This document shows positions 1 through 8,558 of a stretch of DNA of 50,010 nt, piece by piece (within the stretch, counting starts at the first letter, position 1; each line of letters opens with the position of its first letter). The notes beneath the pieces were generated by a model. The model was not told the origin of the DNA. It ran no database searches and worked only from the letters and a program-made list of their open reading frames with translations. Origin of the DNA: Luteimonas colneyensis. GTDB lineage: Bacteria; Pseudomonadota; Gammaproteobacteria; Xanthomonadales; Xanthomonadaceae. A program made the translations under genes and the position numbers. The stretch covers positions 1 to 50,010 of the forward strand of contig NZ_JACSQJ010000010.1 in assembly GCF_014836665.1 (NCBI RefSeq), written 5' to 3'.

Positions 1-4
1 CAGA

Positions 5-24
5 GCCGGCCATGGATGGCCGGC
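5..24. repeat. Short perfect palindrome at the left edge
   Basis: Arms GCCGGCCAT and its complement are separated by only two bases, so an RNA hairpin would have to open the innermost pairs. It may be the terminator or repeat end of a gene lying outside the window. The rest of the stretch up to the receptor terminator shows no gene. Confidence 0.3.
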
Positions 25-143
25 GGCCGGAAGTGGGAGCAGGACAGCGCAGATTCCGGCTGGGCATCCCCCCTGCGCCCGCACCGGGCCGCCGCAGCCC
101 AAAAAACACCAACGCGAACATCCCCCCGATTGGGAGAAGAACC

Positions 144-174
144 AAAAAAAGGGGCGCCCGCGAACGGACGCCCC
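144..174 (-). terminator. Rho-independent terminator of the TonB receptor gene
   Basis: Read on the minus strand, a ten-base-pair stem (GGGGCG then T-C-C-G, with one G-U pair) closes on a TTCG tetraloop and is followed directly by seven T residues. It begins 26 bases after the receptor stop codon. This is a textbook intrinsic terminator. Confidence 0.9.
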
Positions 175-199
175 TGTCCCCACCCCGGGGCGAGCGCGG

Positions 200-2935
200 T
201 CAGAACTCGGTCGAGATGCTGAACGAGTACGAGACGCCCGGGTCGTAGCGCAGCACGTGGATCTTCTGGCCGCCGCCGCCCTCGATGTACTCGTCGACCT
301 CGGTATCGAGGAGGTTGCGGGCCGCGAGGCCCAGCGTCACCGGGGTTTCGCCGAAGCGAATGGTCTTGCGCAGCACGAAGTCCAGGGTCAGGCCCGGCTC
401 TTCCATCAGGTCCTGGCGCAGGTTGTTGCCGCGGGCCGAGATGCGCTCGCTGACGTAGTTGGCGACCAGCGTCGCCTGCAGGTCCTTGTCGGTGTTCTCG
501 ACGCCGAACTGCAGGTTGGCGATGTGCTCCGACTGGCCCTGCAGCGAGCTGCCGTCCAGGATCAGGCTGCGCGCCGGCTGGGTGATGCCGATGCCGCTGT
601 CGAGCGCCACGGTGTCGCCCTCGTCTGCGTTCACCTCGGACTGCGTCCAGGTGTAGTTCGTGGCCAGGTAGAGGCGGTTGCCGTCCCACCAGTCGGCCGC
701 GAACGCCGGGTCGAAGTACTTCTTGAACTCCAGCTCCGCGCCGTACACCGTGGCCTCGGGCGCGTTGACGAAGGTCTGCCACAGGGCGTCGCCGCCGCCG
801 GTGAACATGATCGCCTCGATCGGCTTGTCGATCTGCTTGTAGAACAGGCCGGCGGTGAAGTACTCGCCCGAGCCGAAGAACCACTCGTAGCGCGCGTCGA
901 GGTTGGTCAGCTCGCTGTCGACCAGGTAGGGGTTGCCGTAGAGCTGGCGGTCCTTGTCGGGGTCGGTGTAGAGCTGAGGCGAGAGCTCGCGGAACTGCGG
1001 GCGCGCGATGGTCTGCGAGGCGCCGAAGCGGAGCTGGCGGTTGTCGGCCAGGTTCCAGGTCAGGGTCAGCGCGGGTAGGATGTAGTCGTTCTCCAGCGGC
1101 GCGATCGCGCCCGCGCGGGCACCGGTGTAGATGTCGTACGGATGCACCGCCTGGGTGGCGTCCTCGTAGCGCAGGCCGAAGGTGCCGCGCAGGTTCGGCG
1201 TGATCTCGCCCTCCACCTGTACATAGGTGCCCAGCACCTTGAGCGTGGCGTCGTAGGCGGCCTGGCCGCCGAGGCCGGTGGTCTCCTCCAGGCGAAGCCA
1301 GCCCTGGCTCAGGTTGTAGTCGGAGAACAGGTAATCGGGGCGCTGGTACGGGAAGTAGAAGGGCAGCTCGGCGCCGTTGCCGGGGCCGTCGCCGGCGAAG
1401 AAGCGGAACTCGCGCGACCAGGCGTTGCGGTCGTTGTCCATGTAGGACGCGCCGGCGAGCAGGGTGAGGTCGCGTTCGATCGGCAGGCGCCAGCTCAGGT
1501 CGACGCCGCCGCTGGCGACCTCGTCCTCGACGCCGCTGAAGCGGGTGTAGTTCTCCTGGTTGCGCACCGAGTAGGCCCAGTAGCCGTCGCCCTCGTCGCG
1601 GAAGCCGATCTGCTTCTCGTAGGGCACGTCGCGGGTCGCGCGCGCCCAGGCGGCGCGCCATTCGACCTTGACGTCGCCGTACTCGCCGAACTCGTGCTTG
1701 CCGCTGACCTGGTGGTTGACCATCTCGCGCTCGAACCAGCGGGTGTCGTCCTCGCGATAGCCGTAGCCGGAGACGTAGTCCATGCCGGCGCGGCTGCGCG
1801 CTTCCTTGATGGTGTCGTGCACGTACAGGGTGGTCAGGTCGATGCGGTGGGTGCCCCACTCGTAGCCGACGCCGAACAGGCCGTTGACGCGCGCGTTGTT
1901 GCGCGTGGTCAGGAACTCGTAGTCCTTGGCGTAGGACAGCGTTTCGCTGTTGTCGCCGAGGAACACGCCCTGTTCCTGGTCGCCGAAGATCGTCCGCCAC
2001 TCATTGTCGAAGCCAGCCACGGCGATGAAGCCGATGCGGGCGTCGTCGCCCATGTCGCCGGACCAGCCGGCGCTGACGCCGAAGTTGACGTCGGGGTCGA
2101 TGCTGTCGTTTTCCTGCAGCAGGTTGAGGTTGGCGTTCTCGAAGCTGCGGCCGATGCGCGCGAGCTCCTCGTTGCTGAAGTTGGTGCGGTCGATGCGCTT
2201 GCCGGTGGCCATCGCGTCCTGGAGCGCGCGCGGCATCTTGCGGGTGCCGTCGTCATAGCCCCAGAAGTCGTCGTCGCCGCCGTAGTAGGTCAGGCCCTTC
2301 TCGCCGGTGGTGGCGCTGTTGAAGCCGCCGCCCACGCTGAGCTTGAGGAACGGCTCGGCGGGGATGTTGAGCGTCTGCAGGTCCACCACGCCGCCGCCGA
2401 ACTCGCCCGGGTAGCGCGCCGAGTAGGTCTTCTGCACGGTCATGCCCTCGAGGGCCTCGGCCGGGAACAGGTCCAGCGGCACGACGCGCTGCATCGGCTC
2501 GGGGCTGGGCAGGGGCGAGCCGTTGAGCAGCGCCGAGGAATAGCGCTCGCCGAGGCCGCGGACATACACGAACTTGTCGCCGACGATGCTCACGCCGGAC
2601 ACCCGCTGCAGGGCGTCGGCGGCATCGGAGTCGCCGGTGCGCACGAAGTCCTCGCGGGTCACGAACGAGGCGACCTCGGCGGTCTGCAGCATCGGCTCGG
2701 GGATGTACTCGCCACGCACCTCGACGGCGTCGAGCTGGACGGCCTGGTCGCCCTCCGCGGCCGGCTGGGCGGCGCTGGCGGCCGACTGCGCGATCGTGGC
2801 GTGCACGATCGTGGCCTGGGACGGCACCGTGGCCTGGCCGCCGGGCACGTCGTGCTGCTGGGCCCAGGCGCCCTGGCAGGCGAGGAGGGTGGTGATCGCG
2901 ACGGACAGGCCGCTGCGTGTCGGGGTGCGCTTCAT
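200..2935 (-). CDS. TonB-dependent outer-membrane receptor
   Basis: The 911-residue product has a signal peptide (about residues 1-25, ending AWAQ), a TonB-box-like stretch (LDAVEVRG, about 68-75), a plug domain (about 80-190, with YVRGLGERYSS and the GEFGGGVVDLQT end) and a long beta-barrel that ends in a terminal phenylalanine. Such proteins import substrates across the outer membrane with energy from TonB-ExbBD. The start at MKRTPTRS gives a normal signal sequence; the frame stays open upstream but that part is a shadow of the neighbouring lipoprotein gene. The lipoprotein gene lies 89 bases upstream on the same strand, with a hairpin between. The substrate cannot be read from sequence. 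Confidence 0.93.
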   Translation of the reverse strand: MKRTPTRSGLSVAITTLLACQGAWAQQHDVPGGQATVPSQATIVHATIAQSAASAAQPAAEGDQAVQLDAVEVRGEYIPEPMLQTAEVASFVTREDFVRTGDSDAADALQRVSGVSIVGDKFVYVRGLGERYSSALLNGSPLPSPEPMQRVVPLDLFPAEALEGMTVQKTYSARYPGEFGGGVVDLQTLNIPAEPFLKLSVGGGFNSATTGEKGLTYYGGDDDFWGYDDGTRKMPRALQDAMATGKRIDRTNFSNEELARIGRSFENANLNLLQENDSIDPDVNFGVSAGWSGDMGDDARIGFIAVAGFDNEWRTIFGDQEQGVFLGDNSETLSYAKDYEFLTTRNNARVNGLFGVGYEWGTHRIDLTTLYVHDTIKEARSRAGMDYVSGYGYREDDTRWFEREMVNHQVSGKHEFGEYGDVKVEWRAAWARATRDVPYEKQIGFRDEGDGYWAYSVRNQENYTRFSGVEDEVASGGVDLSWRLPIERDLTLLAGASYMDNDRNAWSREFRFFAGDGPGNGAELPFYFPYQRPDYLFSDYNLSQGWLRLEETTGLGGQAAYDATLKVLGTYVQVEGEITPNLRGTFGLRYEDATQAVHPYDIYTGARAGAIAPLENDYILPALTLTWNLADNRQLRFGASQTIARPQFRELSPQLYTDPDKDRQLYGNPYLVDSELTNLDARYEWFFGSGEYFTAGLFYKQIDKPIEAIMFTGGGDALWQTFVNAPEATVYGAELEFKKYFDPAFAADWWDGNRLYLATNYTWTQSEVNADEGDTVALDSGIGITQPARSLILDGSSLQGQSEHIANLQFGVENTDKDLQATLVANYVSERISARGNNLRQDLMEEPGLTLDFVLRKTIRFGETPVTLGLAARNLLDTEVDEYIEGGGGQKIHVLRYDPGVSYSFSISTEF

Positions 2936-2980
2936 AGTGGGACCTTGGGCTGTGCGGGAACGGGGCCGTGCATATAGGGA

Positions 2981-3003
2981 GGGGCGGCCCGGTGGGCCGC
3001 CCC
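2981..3003 (-). terminator. Strong hairpin between lipoprotein gene and receptor gene
   Basis: A perfect ten-base-pair stem (GGGGCGGCCC and its complement) with a GGT loop lies between the lipoprotein stop and the receptor start. On the minus strand it is followed by TCCCTATATG, not a clear T-run. It may attenuate read-through into the receptor gene or protect the 3' end of the lipoprotein message, rather than stop all transcription. Confidence 0.5.
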
Positions 3004-3024
3004 TTGCTGGAGCGTCAGGCCCGG

Positions 3025-4542
3025 TCAGCAGGGCGTGTCGGCGGTCAGGCCGCAGGTCCAGCCCTGCCACCAGGTGTCGTTCGCATCCTTCACGCCGCCG
3101 ATGTAGTCCACCTGCTGCAGGAAGGGATGCTTGCCGGGCAGGTTGGCGGCCGCCGGTACGGCGGTTTCGTTGGCGCCGTTGACGAACACGCTGGTCAGGG
3201 TCGAGTTGCCGGCCACGGTGTTGACGCCCGCGGTGAAGGCGGCCTCGGCGGCGTCGTTGTTGAAGTTGTTCGGGCAGGCGAAGAACACCGACTCGAGGGT
3301 GGCGGTGCTGCCGCGCTCGGGGGTCTCGACGCTGAGGCAGGTCAGGCCCTTGCCGGTGCCGCCCGGCTTGCGGGTCACCACGGTGTTGTAGATTTCCGCG
3401 CGCGAACCGAGGTTCACGGTGAAGCCCGAGCCGTTGCCGCTGCTGCCGCCGGCGCGGCCGACGTAGGTGAAGTTGGCGACGTGCGGGTTCGAGTACTGCC
3501 CGGCGGTGAGCGGGATCGTGTTGCTGCTGTTGGTGCCCGACCACTCGTTCATGTTGTCGCCGGTGCTGTCGCGCTGGACCACGATGCCGAACTGCACCGC
3601 ACCGCTCCACATGGAGTCGATGTCGAGGCTGTCGTCGCTGGCGCCGGTGACCACGATGCGACGGCCGTTGACCGTGCCGCCGAAGATCTCGATGCCGTCG
3701 TCGGAGCTGTTGTGGACCTGCACGTACTCGATGGTGGTGCCGCTGCCGACGCCGCCCATGGTCAGGCCCTGGAGCTCGTTGCCGCCGGAGAAGGCGAAGC
3801 CCGAGTAGCGGATCTGCATGTACTGCACGGTGCCGGAGTTGTCGGTGGCCGAGTTGCCGCCGTACATGCCCAGGTCGCCGCCCTCGATGCGGGTCTCGCA
3901 CTGCGCGGTGCCAGGCTGGAAGTCGCCGATGCAGGTGTTGACGGGCGCGCGGCCGGCCAGCACCAGGCCGCCCCAGCGGCCTTCGGTCTCGGCGGTGGCG
4001 CCGCCTTCGACGTCGATCTTCGCGGTCATGATGATCGGCTCCTCGGCGGTGCCGAGCGCGTAGATCTTCGAACCGCGGTTGACGACCAGCGCGTCGGGAC
4101 CGGCCGAGGCGTACAGGGTCACGCCGGCCTCGATGTTGAGGATGCCTTCACGGGCACCGGCGCGCGGCGCGGCGGCGTCGCCACCCATGTCCTCGCCGAC
4201 GTGCACCGCGCCATTGATGGCGTAGACGGTGCCGGCGGCCTTGGGCACGGTGAGCTCGCCGATGATGCGCTCGGGCAGTTCGCAGGCGCGGAAGTCTGCG
4301 ATGGTGCCGATGTTGCGGAAGCCTTCCGGGCAGGACGCGGCGGGGCCCGACGGCGGCGGTTCGCTCGGCGGCGGCGCGGCCGGGGGCGGGTTCGACGGCG
4401 GCGGCGCGGCCGGGGGCGGCGGCGGGAACGCGCCTTCGCCCGGCGAGGCGACGCGGTCGGCGCCGTTGCCGCCGCAGGCGCTCAGCGCGAGCACCGCGCC
4501 GAAAGTCATGAGAAGGGCCTTGGAACTGTGGCGCGTGGACAT
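3025..4542 (-). CDS. Outer-surface lipoprotein with right-handed beta-helix-like repeats
   Basis: The product has 505 residues. A lipoprotein signal peptide ends in the lipobox LSAC with the lipidated Cys at 23. A proline-rich linker (about 39-68, PPPPAAPP repeats) follows, then a body rich in G, N and T with repeated short strands (for example VNRGSKIYALGTAEEPIIMTA and HNSSDDGIEIFGGTV) as in parallel beta-helix proteins. Families like this commonly sit beside TonB receptors in Xanthomonadales and Sphingomonadales, so the pair may work on one substrate; that is inference. Several Cys residues in the body may form disulfides. No catalytic motif was recognised. Confidence 0.8.
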   Translation of the reverse strand: MSTRHSSKALLMTFGAVLALSACGGNGADRVASPGEGAFPPPPPAAPPPSNPPPAAPPPSEPPPSGPAASCPEGFRNIGTIADFRACELPERIIGELTVPKAAGTVYAINGAVHVGEDMGGDAAAPRAGAREGILNIEAGVTLYASAGPDALVVNRGSKIYALGTAEEPIIMTAKIDVEGGATAETEGRWGGLVLAGRAPVNTCIGDFQPGTAQCETRIEGGDLGMYGGNSATDNSGTVQYMQIRYSGFAFSGGNELQGLTMGGVGSGTTIEYVQVHNSSDDGIEIFGGTVNGRRIVVTGASDDSLDIDSMWSGAVQFGIVVQRDSTGDNMNEWSGTNSSNTIPLTAGQYSNPHVANFTYVGRAGGSSGNGSGFTVNLGSRAEIYNTVVTRKPGGTGKGLTCLSVETPERGSTATLESVFFACPNNFNNDAAEAAFTAGVNTVAGNSTLTSVFVNGANETAVPAAANLPGKHPFLQQVDYIGGVKDANDTWWQGWTCGLTADTPC

Positions 4543-4663
4543 CGTTGGTCTCCGGGAGGAAAGGTGCGCGGACGCAGCGATGGAACCGCGGCCCGGCGCG
4601 CCCTGTGTCGGGCGGCGTCCGCTGCGTTCCGGATGAATCGGCGATGAAGGCTAGTGGCCTTGC

Positions 4664-4709
4664 GTGACAGCTTTCTTGCACGCGGATGGCACCGACGTGC
4701 GGCTGTCAC
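4664..4709. promoter_or_regulatory. Nested inverted repeats in the divergent intergenic region
   Basis: An outer pair GTGACAGC / GCTGTCAC (4664-4671, 4702-4709) encloses an inner pair GCACG / CGTGC (4678-4682, 4696-4700). It lies between the start of the lipoprotein gene (minus) and that of the dioxygenase gene (plus), so it could be an operator for either. No regulator was recognised for it. Confidence 0.35.
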
Positions 4710-4808
4710 ATGCGACGGATTCGCGACGGCTGGATGTCGGTTGTCATCCGCGCGTCATGCGCGACAGGCCTGCTGGCAGTCCCTTTGCGAACCCTGCGGA
4801 TCGAATGG

Positions 4809-5660
4809 ATGGACAGCCCCGGGATCGATGCCGGACTCATGCAGTGGCTGCTTGAGCGCGTGCGCTCGGGGGCGTCACCCGAGGCGGTGCTCGCGGCCAT
4901 GGTCGAGCGCGGCTGGGATGGCGACGCCGCCGCCGCGGCCCTGGAGTCGGCGATGCGCGGGCACCTGTCGGATCACGCGCGCGAGCACGGACTGCCGGCG
5001 CCCGAGCGCGTCCCCTGTCCGGTGGAGATGAACGGCGCATCGGTCATCGACGCCGGCGACCGCCGGGTCACCGTGCTGGCCAACATGCTGCATCCGCGCG
5101 TGGTGGTGTTCGGTGGCGTGCTGGCCGACGACGAATGCGATGCGCTGGTGGCGATGGGGCGCGAGCGCCTGCGGCCGTCGCCGGTGTTGGACATGGAGAC
5201 CGGCGTCGACGCGGTGCACGCGAGCCGCACCAGCGACGGCATGTTCTTCCGCCGCGGCGAGAACGCGCTGTGCGAGCGCATCGAGCGCCGGCTCGCCGCG
5301 CTGGTCGAGTGGCCGCTGGAGAACGGCGAGGGCCTGCAGCTGCTGCGCTACGGCCCGGGCGCCGAGTACCGGCCGCATTACGACTACTTCGATCCGTCGC
5401 GCCCCGGCGCCGCGAAGACCCTCGCCCGCGGCGGGCAGCGCGTGGCCTCGATCGTGATGTACCTCAACACCCCGGAGCGGGGCGGTGCGACCACCTTCCC
5501 GGACGCGCGCTTCGAGGTCGCCGCGGTCAAGGGCAATGCCGTGTTCTTCGCCTACGACCGGCCACATCCCATGACCGGCAGCCTGCACGCCGGTGCCCCC
5601 GTGGTGGCCGGGGAAAAATGGGTGGCGACGAAGTGGCTGCGCGTGGGTCGCTACGACTGA
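4809..5660 (+). CDS. Prolyl 4-hydroxylase-like 2-oxoglutarate/Fe(II) dioxygenase
   Basis: The 283-residue product has a helical N-terminal part (1-85) and a C-terminal double-stranded beta-helix dioxygenase domain. The iron ligands are visible as H190 and D192 in RPHYDYFDP and H260 in GSLHAG; K270 in GEKWVATKW fits the 2-oxoglutarate-binding basic residue. GGATTFPD before the last ligand is typical of the P4H alpha-subunit family. No signal peptide is present, so a cytoplasmic protein substrate is likely; the target is unknown. The ATG at 4809 was chosen because it begins the usual N-terminus of the family; the frame is open back to 4686 but that extension looks non-native. Confidence 0.88.
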   Translation: MDSPGIDAGLMQWLLERVRSGASPEAVLAAMVERGWDGDAAAAALESAMRGHLSDHAREHGLPAPERVPCPVEMNGASVIDAGDRRVTVLANMLHPRVVVFGGVLADDECDALVAMGRERLRPSPVLDMETGVDAVHASRTSDGMFFRRGENALCERIERRLAALVEWPLENGEGLQLLRYGPGAEYRPHYDYFDPSRPGAAKTLARGGQRVASIVMYLNTPERGGATTFPDARFEVAAVKGNAVFFAYDRPHPMTGSLHAGAPVVAGEKWVATKWLRVGRYD

Positions 5661-5794
5661 TCGACCGTTCGTCTGGCTGTAGATACCGACCGTCATGCGT
5701 GGCGGTGTTTGTCATGGTGCTGTAACCCACCAGCGGTCCGCGCGTAGTGAGATCAGGTCATCAACGACTTGGCGCCTGGCGCGGGAGCACCATC

Positions 5795-6490
5795 ATGCAG
5801 CGGATCGCAGCTTCACTTCTTCTCGGCTTCGCACTGCCGTATGCGGCGCTCGCCTCGGACGCGGGCGCGGTCCACGCGACGCAACAGGTCTACACCTATG
5901 CGATCGAGCTCGGGGCCGACGGCCGCGTCACGGACGTGTCCGCGCACGGCCCCGTGCCCGGGACCGCGGGCGATGCGCTCGCCCGCGAGGCGCGTGGCTG
6001 GGTGTTCAGTCCGGCGCCATCGGGCGATGCGGCCGGCACCCGCACCTACCTGCGCGTGGTGGTCGACGAGTCGGCCGACGGCAGCTGGCGCGTGGTTTCG
6101 GCCACCACCGGGCCGGCGCTTGCCGCCATGACCCCGCCGGCGTACCCGATGCGCGACCAGCTCGCCGGCCACGAGGGCATGGTGGTGCTGCGGCTGCAGG
6201 TGGGCGCCGACGGCCGCGTGCAGGACACCGACGTGCACGCGGCCACGGGCTCGGTCTCGCGGGCGATGGCGCAATCGGCCGAGGAGGCTGCGCGCGCCTG
6301 GCGCTTCTCGCCCGAGCAGGTGGCCGGCCGGGCCGTGCCGTCGACCCTGCTGTGGCCGGTCTGCTACCTCGGCCCGGCGTCGTCGGTCTCGGCCTGCAGC
6401 TGGACCGGCCCCGACGCGCAGCGCTTCTCGAGCAAGACCGTGCTGCCGCTGGATCCGAGCGTGACCGTCAACTGGACCGCCGCGCGCTGA
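5795..6490 (+). CDS. Periplasmic protein with two TonB-C-like units
   Basis: The product has 231 residues and an N-terminal signal peptide (about 1-20, cut near ALA-SD). Residues 114-188 fit the TonB C-terminal domain signature (PPAYPMRDQLAGHEG, then GADGRVQDTDV and ARAWRFSPE). Residues 33-90 repeat the same pattern (GADGRVTDVSAHG, AREARGWVFSPAP), which suggests a duplicated domain. Unlike true TonB there is no proline-rich spacer or retained membrane anchor. The protein might bind outer-membrane or cell-wall partners; its role is not known. A GGGAG element nine bases before the ATG supports the start. Confidence 0.75.
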   Translation: MQRIAASLLLGFALPYAALASDAGAVHATQQVYTYAIELGADGRVTDVSAHGPVPGTAGDALAREARGWVFSPAPSGDAAGTRTYLRVVVDESADGSWRVVSATTGPALAAMTPPAYPMRDQLAGHEGMVVLRLQVGADGRVQDTDVHAATGSVSRAMAQSAEEAARAWRFSPEQVAGRAVPSTLLWPVCYLGPASSVSACSWTGPDAQRFSSKTVLPLDPSVTVNWTAAR

Positions 6491-6508
6491 TCCACGGCGC
6501 GCGCGAGG

Positions 6509-7189
6509 TCACCCCGGCATCGCGCCGGGCGTCTTGTCCGGATACGTGCAGAGATCGCGGATCACGCAGGCCGGGCACTCCGGCCTGCGTGCCTTGCAGA
6601 CATAGCGGCCGTGCAGGATCAGCCAGTGGTGCGCGTCGTGCAGGTAGCCGGCGGGCACCCGCCTGAGCAGCCGGTCCTCGACCGCGCGCACGTCCTTGCC
6701 GTGGGCCAGGCCGGTGCGGTTGGACACGCGGAAGATGTGCGTGTCCACCGCCATCGTCGGCTGGCCGAAGGCGGTGTTGAGCACCACGTTGGCGGTCTTG
6801 CGGCCCACGCCGGGCAGGGCCTCGAGCTCCTCGCGCGTGCGCGGCACTTCGCCGCCGTGGCGTTCGATGAGCAGCTTCGCCATCGCCACCACGTTAGCGG
6901 CCTTGGCGTTGTAGAGGCCGATGGTGTTGATGTACGGCTTCAGCCCGTCCTCGCCCAGCGCGGCGATGGCCGCCGGCGTGTTGGCCACCGGGAACAGCCG
7001 CCGCGTCGCCTTGTTGACGCCGACGTCGGTGGCCTGCGCCGACAGCGTCACCGCGACCAGGAGTTCGTAGGGCGAGCCGTATTCCAGCTCGGTCACCGGC
7101 TTCGGGTTGAGCTCCGACAGCCGCGCGAACATCTCCTCCACGTGTGCGTTGGGCATCACCCGGCCGCGCCGCTCGCGCGCGGCACTCAT
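6509..7189 (-). CDS. nth: Endonuclease III, DNA glycosylase/AP lyase
   Basis: This base-excision repair enzyme removes oxidised pyrimidines and nicks the abasic site. The 226-residue sequence has the helix-hairpin-helix motif LPGVGRKTANVV with catalytic Lys131, catalytic Asp149 in AVDTHIFRV, and the iron-sulfur loop C198-X6-C205-X2-C208-X5-C214. It is slightly longer than the E. coli enzyme because of an N-terminal tail; the Met at residue 12 is an alternative start. The chosen ATG has a GGAAG ribosome site and overlaps the stop of the upstream small gene (ATGA), so translation is probably coupled. Confidence 0.96.
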   Translation of the reverse strand: MSAARERRGRVMPNAHVEEMFARLSELNPKPVTELEYGSPYELLVAVTLSAQATDVGVNKATRRLFPVANTPAAIAALGEDGLKPYINTIGLYNAKAANVVAMAKLLIERHGGEVPRTREELEALPGVGRKTANVVLNTAFGQPTMAVDTHIFRVSNRTGLAHGKDVRAVEDRLLRRVPAGYLHDAHHWLILHGRYVCKARRPECPACVIRDLCTYPDKTPGAMPG

Positions 7190-7593
7190 GCGCTGCTTCC
7201 GCCTGCGCGGGCCCTGGCGCGTGCAAGCGCAGCGGCGGCCACCGCGGGCAGGGCGGGGCGCTGGCCACTGCCTGCATCCGCCGTCGCGGAGCCCGTGCCG
7301 GCTGCAGGTGCGGCCGGCGGCTGCCGGGCCGCGCGCGCACTCGCGCGCTCGCGTTCGATCCGCTGGAGCCGTGTGGCGCGCGCGCGATGGCGTTCGCGCG
7401 CGGCCCAGGCGGCGAGCAAGCGGTCGCGCGCCTCCACCAGCGCCGCGTTCTGCGCAGGCGCGAGCGCGTCGAGCGGCCGGAACCCCGCCAGTCCGGCCGT
7501 GATCGCGGCATCGACGTCGTCCCCGTGCAGCAGCGCGAGGATCCGCCGCGCCTGCGCCGCATCCGGTGCGGCGACCGGGCGTGGATCGGCCAT
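7186..7593 (-). CDS. Unknown 135-residue protein coupled to nth
   Basis: I do not recognise this family. The N-terminal 60 residues look like a folded helical domain (ARRILALLHGDDVDAA, LDALAPAQNAALVEARDRLL); the rest is Arg/Ala-rich and then Ala/Pro-rich, probably a charged coiled or disordered tail. No signal peptide, membrane segment or Cys motif is seen. It starts eight bases after the crotonase gene and its stop overlaps the start of nth, so the three genes form one operon. Many Xanthomonadaceae may carry RnfB-like or unknown genes at this position, but there are no ferredoxin cysteines here. Confidence 0.6.
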   Translation of the reverse strand: MADPRPVAAPDAAQARRILALLHGDDVDAAITAGLAGFRPLDALAPAQNAALVEARDRLLAAWAARERHRARATRLQRIERERASARAARQPPAAPAAGTGSATADAGSGQRPALPAVAAAALARARARAGGSSA

Positions 7594-7601
7594 CGGCCGG
7601 C

Positions 7602-8381
7602 TCAACGGTTCCGGAACGCCGGCTTGCGGCGCTCGAGGAAGGCGGTCATGCCCTCGCGCGCGTCCTCGGTGGCGAAGGCCAGCCCGAACTGCGCGCTCTC
7701 GTATTCCAGGCCGTCGTCGATCGCGCATTCGCCGCCGACGTGGATGGCGTCGAGGATGCCGCGCATCGCCAGCGGCGCTTGGCCGGCCAGCGTCGCCGCG
7801 AATGCCATGGTGTGCGACTCGAGTTCCGCGGCGGGCACGACGCGGTTGACCAGGCCCAGTGCCAGCGCACGCGCGGCGTCGACCGGTGCACCGGTCAGCG
7901 TCATCTCCAGCGCCGCGGCGCGGCCGACCAGGCGCAGCAGGCGCTGGCTGCCGCCGAAGCCGGGCAGCAGGCCCAGCGTCACCTCGGGCAGGCCGAGCTT
8001 CGCGCTGTCGGACGCGATGCGCAGGTGGCAGCACATGGCCAGTTCCAGGCCGCCCCCCAGCGCGAAGCCGTTGACCATCGCGACCACCGGCTTGGGCATG
8101 CGCTCCATGCGCCGCATCAGGCGCTGGCCGACCAGCGAGAAGTCGCGGGCCTGGACCGCGCTCAGGCCCGACATCTCGGCGATGTCGGCGCCGGCGACGA
8201 AGGCCTTCGCACCCGAGCCGGTCAGCACCACCGCGCGCACGTCGTCGTCGGTCGCGGCGGCGTCGAAGGCGGTCTGCAGGGCTTCGAGGGTGGCCCGGTT
8301 CAGCGCATTCAGCTTGTCGGGGCGATGGACGGTGACGACGCGGACGGCGCCGTGGTCGGCAATGAGGACGGGGTCTGGCAT
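7602..8381 (-). CDS. Enoyl-CoA hydratase (crotonase family)
   Basis: The 259-residue product has the complete crotonase active site. The oxyanion-hole segments are KAFVAGADIAEM (59-70) and NGFALGGG (104-111); both catalytic acids of hydratases are present, Glu113 in GGLELAM and Glu133 in GLPEVTLGLLPG. It should hydrate trans-2-enoyl-CoA in fatty-acid beta-oxidation or a related acyl-CoA pathway. It is the first gene of an operon with the 135-residue protein and nth. Presence of both glutamates separates it from the isomerase-like paralogue at 11.1-11.9 kb. Confidence 0.9.
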   Translation of the reverse strand: MPDPVLIADHGAVRVVTVHRPDKLNALNRATLEALQTAFDAAATDDDVRAVVLTGSGAKAFVAGADIAEMSGLSAVQARDFSLVGQRLMRRMERMPKPVVAMVNGFALGGGLELAMCCHLRIASDSAKLGLPEVTLGLLPGFGGSQRLLRLVGRAAALEMTLTGAPVDAARALALGLVNRVVPAAELESHTMAFAATLAGQAPLAMRGILDAIHVGGECAIDDGLEYESAQFGLAFATEDAREGMTAFLERRKPAFRNR

Positions 8382-8558
8382 GGAATCGCTCGTGTTCGGG
8401 GCCGATGCGGGAACTTCCGCGTGCGGATGGGGTCGGAGGCTGCGGTGTCAGTGGCGGTTAAGCCGTGGCCCCAGTATCCTAACGTGTCCACACCGGGCGG
8501 CCAGTCCGTCCGCACGCATCCCGGACACACCCAACTGCAATCCCGGAGAGTCCCACGA

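Noticed and set aside
4683..4703. Sigma-54 promoter in front of the dioxygenase gene (TGGCAC...GTGC)
   Set aside because: The spacing between GG and GC is nine bases instead of ten, which sigma-54 does not accept.
7602..8381. This crotonase as an isomerase like the 11.1 kb paralogue
   Set aside because: Both hydratase glutamates (113 and 133) are present, so hydratase is the better call.
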